Part shown: positions 1-12,335 of the stretch, one piece after another
Position numbering within the stretch: position 1 is the first letter of the stretch
Layout of the letters: every line of letters starts with the position of its first letter
Made by a program: the position numbers and the translations under genes
Assembly: GCF_947179515.1 (NCBI RefSeq)
Contig: NC_067477.1
Location: 129,959,896 to 130,023,895 of the forward strand
Source of the DNA: Apodemus sylvaticus
Lineage: Eukaryota; Chordata; Mammalia; Rodentia; Muridae
Reading direction: 5' to 3'
Length of the DNA: 64,000 nucleotides
Notes under the pieces: generated by a model
What the model was told of the DNA's origin: nothing
The model's database searches: none
What the model saw: only the letters and a program-made list of their open reading frames with translations

Positions 1-2969
1 TGAGTTGAGATTTTTTCTCATACCGACAAACTAGGTTATCGCATAAACCAGTTCTTTCTGTAGCATTGACAAGAACGCAGAATGTTCAGGACTGAGATTC
101 ATTGGGTTTCCTGATCCACAAGTGGCTATCTACTCAAGTCTTTCCCATATTCCTATTTAGGCAACCAAGAAGTCTGGAGGAAATATAGCAGAGAAATAGT
201 AATTTACTCATTTTTCTATCTTCAACTATTATTCACATAACATATATTCACATAATTTATATCTTATTGGAAAATATTATTCCTCAGTTTAAATTCATAT
301 AGAGTGATAATAATAAAATATTTTAATATTTTTGAAATTATAGTGTATTTACATCATTTTCTGCTTTCATTTTTTTCTTTCAGCCCTTTCCATTTACCTC
401 TGCCCTTGCTCTATCAATTTCATAGCTTCTTTTTCTTTAATTGCTATTATATGTCGGCATTCCTGAATATATAAATACAATGTTTTCAGTCTGTAAATGT
501 TACTTGCATTTATGTTTTTCAGGGCTGACCATTTGGTTTTTGAGGAATCAGTTGCTTAGTCCTTCTCTAGGGAAGACTTTCTCCCACTCCTAGCTTTCCT
601 TACTTTCCTGTAATTCTTTGCCTAGGGTTGAAGCCTTCTGAGTTCCTCTACTTTAGCATGTCTATTAGTGTCTTCCTTTTATAGTCGAAGAAAGGGGCAG
701 AAGGATTTTAAGAGACAAAAGAATAGGAAGATTGCTCTGTATTTGTGTCTCCTGGAAATGTCAGAGAAATTGTATATATGAAATCTCACTGGCATAGCTA
801 CCTTAATGTTTGAATAGCATGTCATGGGAATCTTGGGTCTTATTAACATTATCTATAAAATTATCCTGCTACTTTCCTTCTAGTTAAAACTTTCTGTTGA
901 TTACATGGTAGTATTTCTCACTGATACTTTCAGTAAGTTGGCCTTGGAATTTTAGGTACCTTTCATTTAATTTCCTCTTATCTGTTAACTAAAATGTCTT
1001 CAGAGTCATTTATAATGAATATCTATAAAACAGCTACCTCAAATGTGAATTGTTAGGATGAGTTGTAAATTCTCATAATTCTGAAATAGCATGCTTCATG
1101 AAGCAGGCTTCTTTTAGTTTTTGATTGTTTATTTTAGTCTCTAGACTCTAGAGAGGGAGAGGTTTTATGTAAAACAAGAACAAAAAAACAAAAATAAATC
1201 AAACAAAAACAGTTCAGGTAAAAATGGATATATGGGGGTCTTGTCACATAACGATGAAAATTCACTAGGTTTCAGATGTGTAGATATTCTTAGTATTTGA
1301 GTTTCTGTGATTTTTATTTTCAAAGACAGACAAAGCTACGCCATTTTTCTGGCTGTACTCACTCACTGGTTTTAATACAGTAAAACAGAACCCAGAAGTT
1401 GCTGACGGTAGATAGTATTGCCACTGTGACTCTTTACCACTACGTTGTGCTGAGCATTATTGTCTGAACGAGGCATGGAATAAATATTTGCAGGGCCATA
1501 GTCTTCCTTTATGGAGACAGCAGCATTGTATTTATTTTGCTCTTTCTCTGCTAGAAAAAAAAAAGACATTTGGGTTACTTCTTTAAAAAAATCAACAGCC
1601 TCCTATTTTTACTAGGATTCCAGCTATGCTTGAATATGTCATCACTCTGTCAATTTGGTCCATATTACAGTCTTTCTTGACTTGTGACCTTCAAAGTAAA
1701 TGTATTAAGTGCGCTACAACTCTATTTGTAGTCGCAGATTTTGAGTTTTTCAGAATGAAGGTCATTAAGTATTTATTATACTCTCAAGATGCTTCTAAAG
1801 CAATAATTAAAGAATTCTTATTCCTTGGTAAATAAAAATGTTTCATGGTCATGAAATGATCACAATCATTTAAATTACATGAAAAATAAGAATATCTTCC
1901 TAAAATGAAGAACTATTCTCAAATTTAGTAATCATTTTACCTTCATTAGCAGTCACTTTTAAGGGCTTAAAGTGATATACAACCCAAGAGTTCATCATAT
2001 AGGATGTGAGTATCAGCTGCTTCCATTTACTGAGCACTTAGTGGTGAGAGGCAATGTGCTCAGCATTCAGGTTAAGCATATTTTGCTTAGCAAGATGAAA
2101 AAGATGTAAGTCGTCAACCATGCTATCAGCAAGGAGGGGTCAAGCTTTCAGTCCCAGCTCAAATGCTAATTTCATCCCACAGTTTCTCATCCCCTACTTA
2201 GGAGAAGCCAAACCCATTGAACTAAATGTGCAGGTAGAATTGCAGTATGAGTAAGTTCTTATAGCCTGTCAAAATGCTCACGAATGTTTGCTGCCTGCCT
2301 GCATTTGCATTTCATCACTGGGAAGAAGACAATTCTCTAAAATGTCACACTCTCCTTAATATCATTCAAACACAAAATACAAAGTATATTGTATTAAAAT
2401 GAAATGACTCAGGGACACACAGATGTAAAGTGCCACGTGAAGAGCACAAAGAAAAATTGACATCAGTTCCTTTGTCAAGTTTTATGCTTAATTTTATAAA
2501 GAAGAATCACTCATTCTGGCCTTTAAGAAGTAATTTAATTGTACATTCAGTATTAAGGAGGATTCTGCAGATGACAACCAATTTGCTGATTATCTTTAGG
2601 GTTCTGCTGTGTGTGGGCTATGGACATATGCTTTATCCTGTAACTTGTAAAGCTTCCTTATAGTTTCAACTTCCTGCGGCTCTTTATACTGGTTCCATGA
2701 CCATATACATTTAAAAAGAAAGATAATTTATCTGTTTCTTGTTACAGCTGACATGAGAACTAGGGATTTCTATTTTTGCTTCCAGTCTGTTTTAGGTAAA
2801 TGCTACATACTGAAAATTGAGCTCTAATGATTTAATCCTGGCCTACGTCACTAGCTACCTGTCTTATAATATCATCTCTTCCTTTCTGTTGCAATAATAT
2901 TGGAAATTTAGAAGCATATAACACTATCATATTCATATATATATATTGGCATCTACTTAAAAATTCTAA
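1..2969. other. Unassigned AT-rich intergenic sequence
   Basis: No gene, exon-like frame or confident mobile element is recognised. The longest open frames are 65-77 codons, have no recognisable motif and look like chance. A short MIR-like stretch lies near 2015-2080 and is listed separately. The rest is low-GC sequence with short A or T runs. Confidence 0.6.
2015..2080 (+). mobile_element. Possible MIR SINE fragment
   Basis: The stretch containing ATTTACTGAGCACTTAG followed by a TGTGCTCAGCA-like segment resembles the mammalian MIR consensus, where a 'tactgagcacttactatgtgcc' type motif precedes 'actgtgctaagc'. It is short and diverged. MIR is an ancient tRNA-derived SINE, so a remnant here would be unremarkable. 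Confidence 0.35.
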
Positions 2970-3118
2970 TGTATCTTTCTTGAAGTTTCTTAGAGGCATC
3001 TATTTGTCCAGCACCATTTGTGGAAGGTGTGCATTTTTGTCATCTTTGTTAAATATCAGATGGGTGCAGTTAAATTCTTTCATGATTGGGCCTTCTTTTT
3101 TGTTCCAATTATCTATAT

Positions 3119-3119
3119 G

Positions 3120-3200
<81 letters not shown>
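3119..3200. repeat. Compound (TG)n(AG)n microsatellite
   Basis: An uninterrupted run of about 18 TG units passes directly into about 23 AG units, inside the ancient reverse L1. Matching chance ORFs on both strands (Cys-Val and Ser-Leu runs) are artefacts of this repeat. A compound tract of the same TG-then-AG type occurs at 61241-61310. Confidence 0.97.
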
Positions 3201-3203
<3 letters not shown>

Positions 3204-3769
3204 CTGACTTATTTATAGCTCTGCAATACAACATGTAAGCTTTTATTGTGATCCCTTTAGCACTGTTCTTTTTGATCAGGGTTACTATGGCCATTTAGAG
3301 TTTGTTGTGGTTCCTTGTTGTACATGTTTTTCTATTTCTGAAGCAATGTGCTAACAACTTTGATTGGCATCACACTGACTCTATAAACTACTTTCAGGAG
3401 AATGGTCATTTCATAATAGTACTAATACCAACTTGTGAGCATGGGAAGTCCTCCCATCTACTAGTATTTTCCTCAGCTTCTTTCATCAGAGAGCCAAAAT
3501 TTTCCTGTACTAGTTCTTCAAGTTCTTGGTTGGGTTTATTTTTAGGCATATTTTAGAGGCTTCTGAGAGTGGAGGTGTTTTATGATCCCTTTCTTGTGTG
3601 TTTACTAGTAGTATCTAGAAAGATTAGCTTTTTCTAAGTTTCTCTGAATCTTGCCACTTGACTGAAATACTTGACCATATTCACCAAATTTTTATTTGAA
3701 TTTTAGGAATCACTTATACATGATATCACATAATCTGCAAATAAGGAAAATTTTACTTCACTTTTCCTA

Positions 3770-3771
<2 letters not shown>

Positions 3772-3806
<35 letters not shown>
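3772..3806. repeat. (TG)n microsatellite
   Basis: About 17 uninterrupted TG units interrupt the ancient L1 just after the segment corresponding to the reverse-transcriptase active site. Confidence 0.95.
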
Positions 3807-3808
<2 letters not shown>

Positions 3809-4035
3809 ATTTGCTTTCTTGTGGCTCCAGCTCATTCATGTACTACAGTGAAAAAGAGTATACATTAGGGACATCTCTGTCTTACTCCTGATATAAATAG
3901 CATTGCTTCATGTTTTTCTTCTACTTATGGAGATTTCATATGTGTCTTTAAGTGCATTTGTATAATTTTGTAACTCATTGTTATTCAAACTAACTTGAAC
4001 CTGGTCGGTGATCTTTTTGATATATACCTAAATTT

Positions 4036-4608
4036 GGCTTATAATTTTTAAAAGATTTTTATTTCTATTATTCAGGTGAAATCTTGTGAACATTCCCCCT
4101 GACTGAATAAAGGGACAAATCACTGGGTAAAGAGGTGGAACTTCAGGGCTGAATGGAGGAAGAGAATGAGGGGCTTTTTTGAGAGGGAAAGGAGAGGAAA
4201 AGCTGTAGCTGTTAGTGTCTCTCAGTTTACATGGCAAATCCTAGTGGACTCACCTCTGGAGGATTTAAATTTAATATAGCTTACAAGGTTAGGGTTCTTG
4301 TTGTTGTGCCAAGTGACTGAGTTACCATTGTTTCTGAACTAAATTTGTGTGGCATTATCCCTTGTGTGGCAGTTCAACTGGGTTCAAGAGAGAAACGTAG
4401 GGTGACAAAATGTGGGTTTGCCAGATGTGCACCACAAAGGCAGTGGGGATTTTGAAGCATGGGGCTGGTGTGATAGTAACCTGCCAGTGGGAACCTAGTG
4501 AGCTCAGTAGAGAGATTTTTGGAGCTCTGAGTCAGAGTCTCCATGATTTAAGTACTGGCCAGCAAGACCACTTGGGCTGAGAGTAGCTAGGTTTTAATAT
4601 TTCCTGCA
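4036..4608. other. Unassigned sequence between two L1 fragments
   Basis: About 570 bases that I cannot assign. The segment is bounded on the left by the end of the ancient reverse L1 and on the right by a forward rodent L1 ORF2 fragment. It has no long open frame. It could be L1 5' sequence, an LTR or unique DNA. Confidence 0.5.
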
Positions 4609-5181
4609 GGAGGAGATCAAGGGGATACAAATTGAAAAGAAAGAACTTAAGGTATCACTATTTGTTGATGCTATGATAGTATATATGAACAAGCCCCATA
4701 TTCTACCAAAGAACTTCTACAGCTGACAAATAACTTCAGCATAGTAACCAGGTATAAAATTATCTCAACAAATGACTAGTCTTCATCCATATAAAACAAT
4801 ACATAGACTAAGAAAGAAATTAGGGAAACAACATCCTTCACATTAGCCACAAATAGTATAAAATATTAGTGGAACTCTTACCAACCAAGTGAAAGAGCTG
4901 TACAACAAAACTTCAAGTTTCTCAAGAAAGAAATCAAAGAAGACCTCAGAAGATTGAACAATCTCCCATTCTCATGAATTGATACGATCAAGATAGTAAA
5001 AATGCCCATCCTATCAGAAGTAATCTACAGATTCAAGGCAATCCCCATTAGAATTCCAACAAAATTCTTCACAGACATGGAAAGATCAATCCTCAATTTC
5101 ATATGGAAAAACAAAAAACTCAGGATAGAGAAAACAATTCTTAACAATAAAAGAACTTCTTGGAAAATCACCATCCCTGAC
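4609..5181 (+). mobile_element. L1 ORF2 fragment (reverse-transcriptase C-terminal part)
   Basis: Forward L1 ORF2 sequence begins at GAGGAGATCAAGGGGATAC and runs to ATCACCATCCCTGAC. It covers the reverse-transcriptase active-site region and part of the following domain. The active-site tetrapeptide FADD has decayed to FVDA in the best frame, and several indels break the frame. An 83-codon open piece at 5002-5253 is its longest remnant. The copy stops abruptly at 5181, where unrelated LTR-like sequence begins. Confidence 0.85.
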
Positions 5182-6207
5182 TGTTGCAGGAAACATTTAA
5201 AAACCTGCCATCTCTCTTGCCCCACCAGGCCATGTTCCCACTGTAGAACATGACACTGGCCTGCCAGACCACAGGGCTCCTGCCCAGTGTGTCTCACTTG
5301 GCGGTCCCTCTGCTTGCTAACTCTCCAGCAGAGGACCCCAAATGCCTTTCACTACCATGCAACACCCCACACACCACCTAACTACCCAGTAGAATCAAGA
5401 CTCTTAAAGCTTATTTAACCAATCAGATTTACATATAAATAATATTACAATTTACAAGATGTCAATACAATAATTTTAGAGTCAACTGATATTGATGACA
5501 ACTTTATCCCAATATTTCTTTTTTGTTTTGTTTTGTCCATTTTTATTAGATTTTATTTGCTTTATTTACATTTCAAATGATATCCCCTTTCCTCATTATT
5601 CCTTCCAAACCTCCCTATTCCTTTCCCACTTTCCCTGCTCATCCCCCTCTTCCAATTTCCTGACTTGCATTCCCCCATCCTTGGGAATCAAGCCTTCACA
5701 GGACCAATGGACTCTCCTCTCATTGATGTCTGAAATAGCTATCTTCTGCTATATATGTAGCTGGAGCCATGGGTCCTTCCATGTGTACCCCTTGGTTGGT
5801 GATTTAGTCCCTGGGAGCTTTGGGGGTACTAGTTGATTCATATTCTTTTTCTTCCTGCAGGGCTGCAAACCTCTCCAGATCCTTAGGTCCTTTCTCTAGC
5901 TGCTCCATTGGGGACCATATGCTGTAAACAATCGGGTACTACTCAGCTATTAAAAGCAATGAATTCAAGAAATTCTTAGGCAAATGGATGGAGCTAGAAA
6001 ATATTATTCTGAGTGATGTAACCCAGTCACAAAAGAACACACATGGTATTATATTAGCCCAAAAGCTTGGACTACCCAAGATACAATTCACAGACCACGT
6101 GAAGCTCAAGAAGAAGAAAGACCAAAGTGTAGATACTTTGATCCTTATCCCAATATTTCTAACCTTGTAAAAATGTTAGCTACTTGTGGCTGTTTAAAAC
6201 AGACATC
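5182..6207. mobile_element. LTR-like element, split by an L1 insertion
   Basis: The sequence at 5182-5503 starts with TGTTGCAGG and appears to resume at 6161-6207, ending ..AACAGACA, so it would have the TG...CA ends typical of LTRs. The interruption is an L1 with a clear TSD. The piece is GC-rich on the left and AT-rich on the right, with 'CTTAAAGCTTATTTAACC' near 5403. It sits between two L1s in opposite orientation. I cannot name the family, and the ends are not supported by a TSD. Confidence 0.35.
5504..6160 (-). mobile_element. Twin-primed (5'-inverted) L1 insertion with 16-bp TSD
   Basis: The element is bracketed by exact copies of TTATCCCAATATTTCT at 5504-5519 and 6145-6160. From the left it reads as an L1 3' end on the minus strand: a T-rich tail from 5520, then reversed 3'UTR to about 5925. 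It then switches at about 5935 to plus-strand L1, the end of ORF2 and start of the 3'UTR, through 6144. That is the arrangement expected from twin priming during target-primed reverse transcription, with several hundred bases of 3'UTR lost at the junction. The copy is non-coding. It landed in an LTR-like sequence. Confidence 0.88.
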
Positions 6208-9200
6208 TGTAGGTTGCCAATTTGTTTTATTGACTATGTCCTTTGCCTTACAGAAGCTTTCCTGTTTCATGAGGTTCCATTTATCAATTATTGATTTTAG
6301 AGCATGAACCATTGGAGTTTTGTTTAGGAAATTTCCCCCTATGCCAGTGAGTTCAAGGCTCTATCCCACGTTCTCTTCTAGCAGATTCAGTGTATCTAGT
6401 TTTATGTTGAGGTCCTTGATCCACTTGGGCTTGAGCTTTGTGTAAGGTGACAAATATGGGTCATTTTTCTACATACAGACAACCAATTAGACCACCACCA
6501 TTTATTGAATATGCTTTCCTCTTTCCATTGTATATTTTTGACTTTGTCAAAGATTACGTATCATTAAGTGTGTAGTTGTAATTCTGGGTCTTCAATTCTA
6601 TTCCATTGATCAATGTGTCTGTCTCTGTACCAATACCATGCAGTTTTTTATCACTATTGCTCTGTAGAAAAGCTTGGGGGAATTAAATGGTGATTCCCCC
6701 TGAAGTTCTTTTATTGTTAAGAATTGTTTTTCACTATTCTTTTTTATTTTTATTTTATTTTATTTGCCTTTCCAGATGAATTTGAGAATTGCTCTTTCCA
6801 TGTCTTTGAAGAATTGTGTTGAGATTTTGATGGGGATTGCATTGAATCTACAGATTGCCTTTGGTAGGATGGACATTTTTACTATGTTATTTCTGCCAAT
6901 CCATGAGCATGGGAGATCTCTCCATTTTCTGAGATCTTTGATTTCATTCTTGAGAGACTTGAAGTTACTGTCATACAGGTCTTTCACTTGTTTGGTTAGA
7001 GATACCCCCAAGATATTTTACATTATTTGTGGATGTTGTGAAGGGAGTTATTTCCCTAATTTCTTTCTCAGCCTGTTTATCATTTGTAAATAAAGGAAAA
7101 CTACTGATTTATTTGAGTTAATTTTATATTTGGCTACTTTTCTGAAGTTGTTTATGAGCTGGAGAAATACTCTGGTAGAATTTTGGGGGTTGCTTATGTA
7201 TACTATCATATCATCTGCAAATAGGAATACCTTTATTTCTTCTTTGCCAATTTGTATCTCCTTGATCTCTTTTTGTTGTCTTATTATTCTAGCTAGCACT
7301 TTGAGTACTATATATATGTATTGGGAGAGTGAGCATCCTATATGGGGAGAGTGAACATCCTTGCCTTGTCCCCAATTTCAATGGAATTGCTTCAAGTATG
7401 TCTCCATTTAATTTGATATTGGCTGTTGATCTGCAGTAAATTACAATTATTATGTTTCAGTATGGGTCTTGCATTCCTGATCTCTCCAATACTTTTAACA
7501 TGAAGGGGTGTTGTATTTTGTCAAATGGTTTTTCTGCATCTAAGGAAATGATCATGTGATTTTTTTCTTTGAGTTTGTTTATATAGTGGATTACATTAAT
7601 GGATTTTCATATATTAAACCAACCTTGCATCCCTAGGATAAAGCCTACTCGATCATGGTGAATGATGGTTTTAATGTTTTCATGGATTAGATTTCAAGAA
7701 TTTTATTGAGTATTTTTGCATCAATATTCGTAAGAGAGAGATTAATCTGAAGTTTTCTTCCTTGTGTGATTTAGTTATCAGAGTAGTTGTGGCTTCATAG
7801 AATGAGTTAGGTAGTGTTCCTTCTCTTTCTATTTTATGAGTTTGAGAAAAATTGGTATCAGTTCTTTCAAAGTCTGGTAGAATTCTGCACTAAATTCATA
7901 TGGGACTGGACTTTTTTTTGGTTGGGAGGTTTTCTTCTATTTCCTTGTGTGATAAGGGCCTGTTTAGATAGTTTACCTGCGCATGATTTAACTTTGGCAT
8001 GTGATATCTGTCTAGAAAACTATCCATTTCATCTAGATTTTCCAGTTTTGTTCAGTATAGGCTTTTATATTAGGATCTGATTTTTTTTTAATTTCCTTCA
8101 TTTATATTGTTATGTCTCCCTTTTCATTTCTGATTTTGTTAATTTGAATACTGCTTTTTGGCCCATTCCTTAGTTGTGCTAGGGGTTTATCCATTTTGCT
8201 GATTGTCTCAAAGAACCAGCTTCTGGTTTTGTTGATTTTTTGTATTATTTTCTTTGTTTCTATTTGGTTGATTTCAGACATGTGTTTGACTATTTTCTGC
8301 CTTCTACTTCTCTTGGGTGAATTTTCTTCTTTTTGTTCTAGAGTGTTCAGGTGTGTTGTTTTTAGTGTAAGATCTCTCCAGTTTCTTTACTTGGGCACTA
8401 AGTGCTATGAACTTTCCTTTTAGCACTGCTTTCATTGTGTCCCTTAAGTTTGGATATGATGTGTCAATATTTTCATTAAATTACAGGAAGTCTTTAATTT
8501 CTTTCTTTTTTTCTTCACTGACCAAACTATCATTGAGTAGAGAGTTGTTCAGTTTCCACATGTATGTGGGCTTTATGTAGTTTTTGCTGTTCTTGAAGAC
8601 CATCTGTAGACCACAGTGATCTGATAAGATGCATGGGATTATTTAAATCTTCTTTTATTGGCTGAGGGTTGTTTTGTGACCAATTATATGGTTGATTTTG
8701 AAGAAGGTACTATGAGGTGCTGAGAAAGTATATTCTTCTGTTTTAGGATGAAATGTTCTGTAGATGTCTGTTAAATCCATTTGGTTCATAACCTCTCTTA
8801 GTCACTGTGACTCTGTTTAGTTTCTGTTTCAGTGACCTGTACATTTGTGAGAGTGGGGTGTTGAAGTCTTCCACTATTGTTGTGTGAGGTTCAATGTATG
8901 TACAGAGATTTAATAAAGTTTCTTTTATGAATATGGGTGCTGTTGCATTTGAGAAACAGATGTTCAGAATAAAGACTTTCTCTTGGTGGATTTTTCCCTT
9001 GATGACTATGAAGTGTCCTTCTTCATCATGCTTGATAACTTTTGGTGAAAGTCTATTTTATTGGGTATTAGGATGACAACACACGCTTGTTTCCTGGGGC
9101 CATTTGCTTGGAAGTTCTTTTTCCCTCCTTTTACTCTGAGATAGTGTCTGTCTTTGTTATTGAGTTGTGTTTCTTTTTAGCAGCAAAATGCTAGACCTTG

Positions 9201-9795
9201 TTTGCATATCCAACCTGTTAGCTTATGTCTATTTTATAGGTGAGTTGAGTCCATTAATATTGAGAGATATTACAGAGAGATGACTCTTGTTTCCTGATAA
9301 GTTTGTTTCTAAAGGTGGCTTTATGTGCTTGTGGTTCTCTCCTTTTGACTTTTTTTGTGAGATGGTTACTATCTTGTCCTTTCTTTGGTGCAGGTACCTT
9401 GCTTGTGTTGGAGTTTTCCTTCTAGGATCCTCTGCAGGACTGGATTGGTAGATAGATATTGTTTGAATTAGCTTCTGTCCTGGAATATTTTGGCTTCTCC
9501 ATCTGTGTTGATTTTGCTGAGTATAGTAGCTTGGGCTGGCATTTGTGTTCTCTTAGCGTCTGCATGACCTCTGACCAGGCTCTTCTCACTTTCATAATCT
9601 CAATTGGGAAGCCTGCTGTAATTCTGATAGATTTACCTTTTTTACGTTACTTGGCCTTTTCCTTTGCAACTTTGTGTATCGAGTGTTTTGATTATTTTGT
9701 GACAAGAGGATTTTCTTTTCTGGTCCCATTTATTTGGTGTTCTGTAGGCTTCTTGTACTTTTATGGCCATCTCTTTCTTTAGGTTGGGGAAGTTT

Positions 9796-9847
<52 letters not shown>

Positions 9848-9849
9848 TG
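9796..9849. repeat. (CTTT)n tetranucleotide array
   Basis: About 13 near-perfect CTTT units (AAAG on the minus strand) at the poly(A)-tail position of the nested L1 end. L1 tails commonly seed microsatellites of this kind. Confidence 0.95.
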
Positions 9850-10008
9850 ATTTATTTTATTTTATTATTTTATTTTTATTTTCTATACCCTTTGTTTACA
9901 TTCCAAATGATTTTCCCTTTCCTGGTTCCCCCCTCCCCCTAAGTCCCATAAGTTCTCTTCCCTCTGCCAGTTCCCCAATCAACACCTCCTATTCCTCTGT
10001 CCTGTTCT
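9796..10008 (-). mobile_element. Short L1 3'-end insertion nested in ORF1 of the reverse L1
   Basis: The ORF1 sequence GGGGAAGTTTTCT is interrupted and resumes as ATGATTTTGTTGAAGAC at 10009. The roughly 210-base insert reads, on the minus strand, as an L1 3' terminus: a 'ccctttgtttacattccaaatg' type segment preceded by a T-rich tail. The tail has become a pure (CTTT)n array. A TSD cannot be separated from the array. Confidence 0.8.
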
Positions 10009-10325
10009 ATGATTTTGTTGAAGACATTTTAAGGTCCTGGAAATAGTCTTTCTCCTCTATTCCAATTATTCTTAGATTTGGTCTTTTCATTGTGTCCTGA
10101 ATTTCTTGGATACTTTGGCTTAGGCATTTTTTATGTTTTGAATTTTCTTTGACAGTTGTATCAATCTCTTTTATAGTATTTTCTATACCAGAGATTGTCT
10201 CTTCTATCTTTTGTATTCTGTTGGAAATAATTCCATCTATAATTCCTGACCCATTTTCCTAGGTTTTCCATTTCCAGGATTGCCTCCATTTGTGCTTTCT
10301 TTATTGTTTCTACTATCACTTATAG

Positions 10326-12335
10326 TGGAGCATGTATCCTTATTACCTGTTGGAGCATTTTCTGGGTATATGCTCAGAAGTAGAAGAGTTGGGTACTCAG
10401 GTAGTACTATGTCCAGTTTTCTGAGGAACTACCAGACTGATTTCCAGAGTGGTTGTATCAGATTGCAATCACACAAGCAATAGTGGAATGTTCCTATTTC
10501 TCCCTATCCTTGACAGCATTACTTTCACTTGTGTTTTTGATCTTGGCCATTCTGACTGTTATGAGGTAAAATCTCAGGTTTGTTTTGATTTGCATTTTCC
10601 AGATAACTAAAAATGCTGAACATTTCTTTCGATGTTTCTCATTTCTTTCGAGTTTCCTCAGTTGAGATTTCTCTGTTTAGCTCTGTTCCCCATTTTTAAA
10701 TAGGGTTATTTGGTTCTCTGGTGTCTAACTTCTTGAGTTCTTTCTATATATTAAATATCAGCCCTCTATCAGATGTAGGATTGGTAAAGATCTTTTCCCA
10801 ATCTGTTGTTTGCTATTTTGTGCTATTGAGAGTGTCCTTTACCTTACAGACAGTTTGCAATTTTATGAGGTTCCATTTGTCAATTCTTGATATTATAGCA
10901 TAAGCCAGTGGTGTTCTGTTCAGGAAATTTTCTCCTGTGCCTATGTGTTCCAGGTTTTTTCCCATTTTCTCTTCTATTAGATTCAGTGAGTCTGGTTTTA
11001 TGAGGAGGGCCATGATCCACTTTGACTTGAACTTTGTAAAAGGAGATAAGAATGGATCAATCTGCATTCTTCTGCATGTTGACTGGTAGTTGAACTAGCA
11101 TCATTTGTTGAAAACCCTGTCTTTTTTCCACTGAATGGTTTTAGCTCCTTTGTTAAAGATCAAGTGACCATAGGTGTGTGGATTCATTTCTGGGACTTCA
11201 GTTCTATTCCAGTGATCATCCTGCCTGTCACTGTACAAATGCCATGCAGTTTTTATCACTATTGCTCTGTAGTGTAGCTTGAGGTACGGAAAGGTTATTC
11301 CCCCAGAAGTTCTTTTATTGTTGAGAGTAGTTTTCACTATCCTGGGTTTTTGTTATTCCAAATGAATTTGATAATTACTCTTTCTAATTCTATGAAGAAT
11401 TGAGTTGGAATTTTGATGAGGATTGCATTGAATCTGTAGATTGATTTCTGCATGATAGCCATTTTAACTACATTAATCCTGCCAATACATGAGAATGGGA
11501 GATCTTTCTATCTTTTTAGATCTTCTTTGATTTCTTTCTTCAGGGAATTGAAGTGCTTTTCCTACAGACCTTTTACTTGTTTGATTAGAGTGACACCAAA
11601 ACATTTTTATATTATTTGAGATTATTGTGAGCAATTCCTTTCTCAACCTTTTTTATCCTTTGAGTATATGAAGGGTACTGATTTGTTTGAGTTAATGTTA
11701 TATCTGGCCATTTTACTGAAGTTGTTTATCAGCTGTAGAAGTTCTCTGGTAGAACTTTTGTGGTCATATAGTATATTATCAAATCATCTGCAAATAGTGA
11801 TATTTTTACTTCCTCCTTTTCAATTTGTATCCCTTTGACCTCCTTTTGTTGTCTAATTTCTCTAGCTCAGACTGCAAGAACTATATTGAATAGATATTGA
11901 GAGAGCAGGCAGCCTTGTCTATTCCCTGATTTTAGTGGGATTGCTTCAAGTTTCTCTACATTTAGTTTGATGTTGGCTACTAGTTCGTTGTATAGTGCTT
12001 TCACTATGTTTAGGTATGGGCCTTTAATTCCTGATCTTTCCATGTCTTTTAACATAAAGGAATACTGAATTTTGTCAAATGCCTTTTCAGCATCTAATGA
12101 GACCATCATGTGTTTGTTTTTTTTTTTTTTAAATCTGAGTTTATGTAGTAGATTACACTGAAGAGTTTCCATATAGTGAACAAATCTGCATTTCTGGGAT
12201 GAAGCCTACTTGGTCATGGTGAATGATCATTTTGATATGTTCTTGGATTCTGTTTGTGAGAATTTTATTGAGTATTTTTGCATCAATATTCATAAGGAAA
12301 ATTGGTATGAAGTTCTCTTTATTTGTTAGGTCTTC
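10326..12335 (-). mobile_element. Rodent L1 ORF2 fragment (reverse)
   Basis: At 10326 the sequence jumps from ORF1 of the previous L1 to the C-terminal ORF2 region of another reverse L1, at GTGGAGCATGTATCC. It then proceeds through the ORF2 central region to the N-terminal half of the reverse transcriptase near 12335. The best remnant, 11867-12172 minus, contains the conserved reverse-transcriptase stretch 'SLDAEKAFDKIQ'. Neither a 3'UTR nor a poly(A) tail is present, so the left boundary is probably a deletion or recombination joint. It abuts a forward L1 on the right. Confidence 0.83.

Larger units (their letters stand above)
2970..4035 (-). mobile_element. Ancient mammalian-type L1, ORF2 remnant (reverse)
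   Basis: Read on the minus strand, this is a heavily diverged L1 ORF2 segment. Landmarks on the plus strand come in the order expected for reversed ORF2: CCAGCACCATTTGTGGAAG, a degraded 'ccatgagcatggg' segment near 3435, and ATAATCTGCAAATA near 3732, which is the complement of the FADD reverse-transcriptase region. Divergence is much greater than in the rodent L1s elsewhere, which suggests a pre-rodent L1M-type copy. Two microsatellites have expanded inside it. No frame is intact. Confidence 0.75.
6208..10325 (-). mobile_element. Rodent L1 (reverse), ORF2 plus ORF1 remnant
   Basis: On the minus strand this covers most of ORF2 and a large part of ORF1. The plus-strand order is the ORF2 segment after the reverse transcriptase (from 6208), the reverse-transcriptase active-site region (near 7210), the endonuclease (about 8880-9280, with the 'LNINGL' region near 9250), then ORF1 C-terminal sequence (about 9450-9795). 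After a nested insertion it continues with ORF1 N-terminal coiled-coil sequence (10009-10325). The ORF2 C-terminus and 3'UTR are missing at the left end, and no 5'UTR is recognised. Many stops and frameshifts leave frames of only about 60-110 codons. It is an old, inactive copy. Confidence 0.85.
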
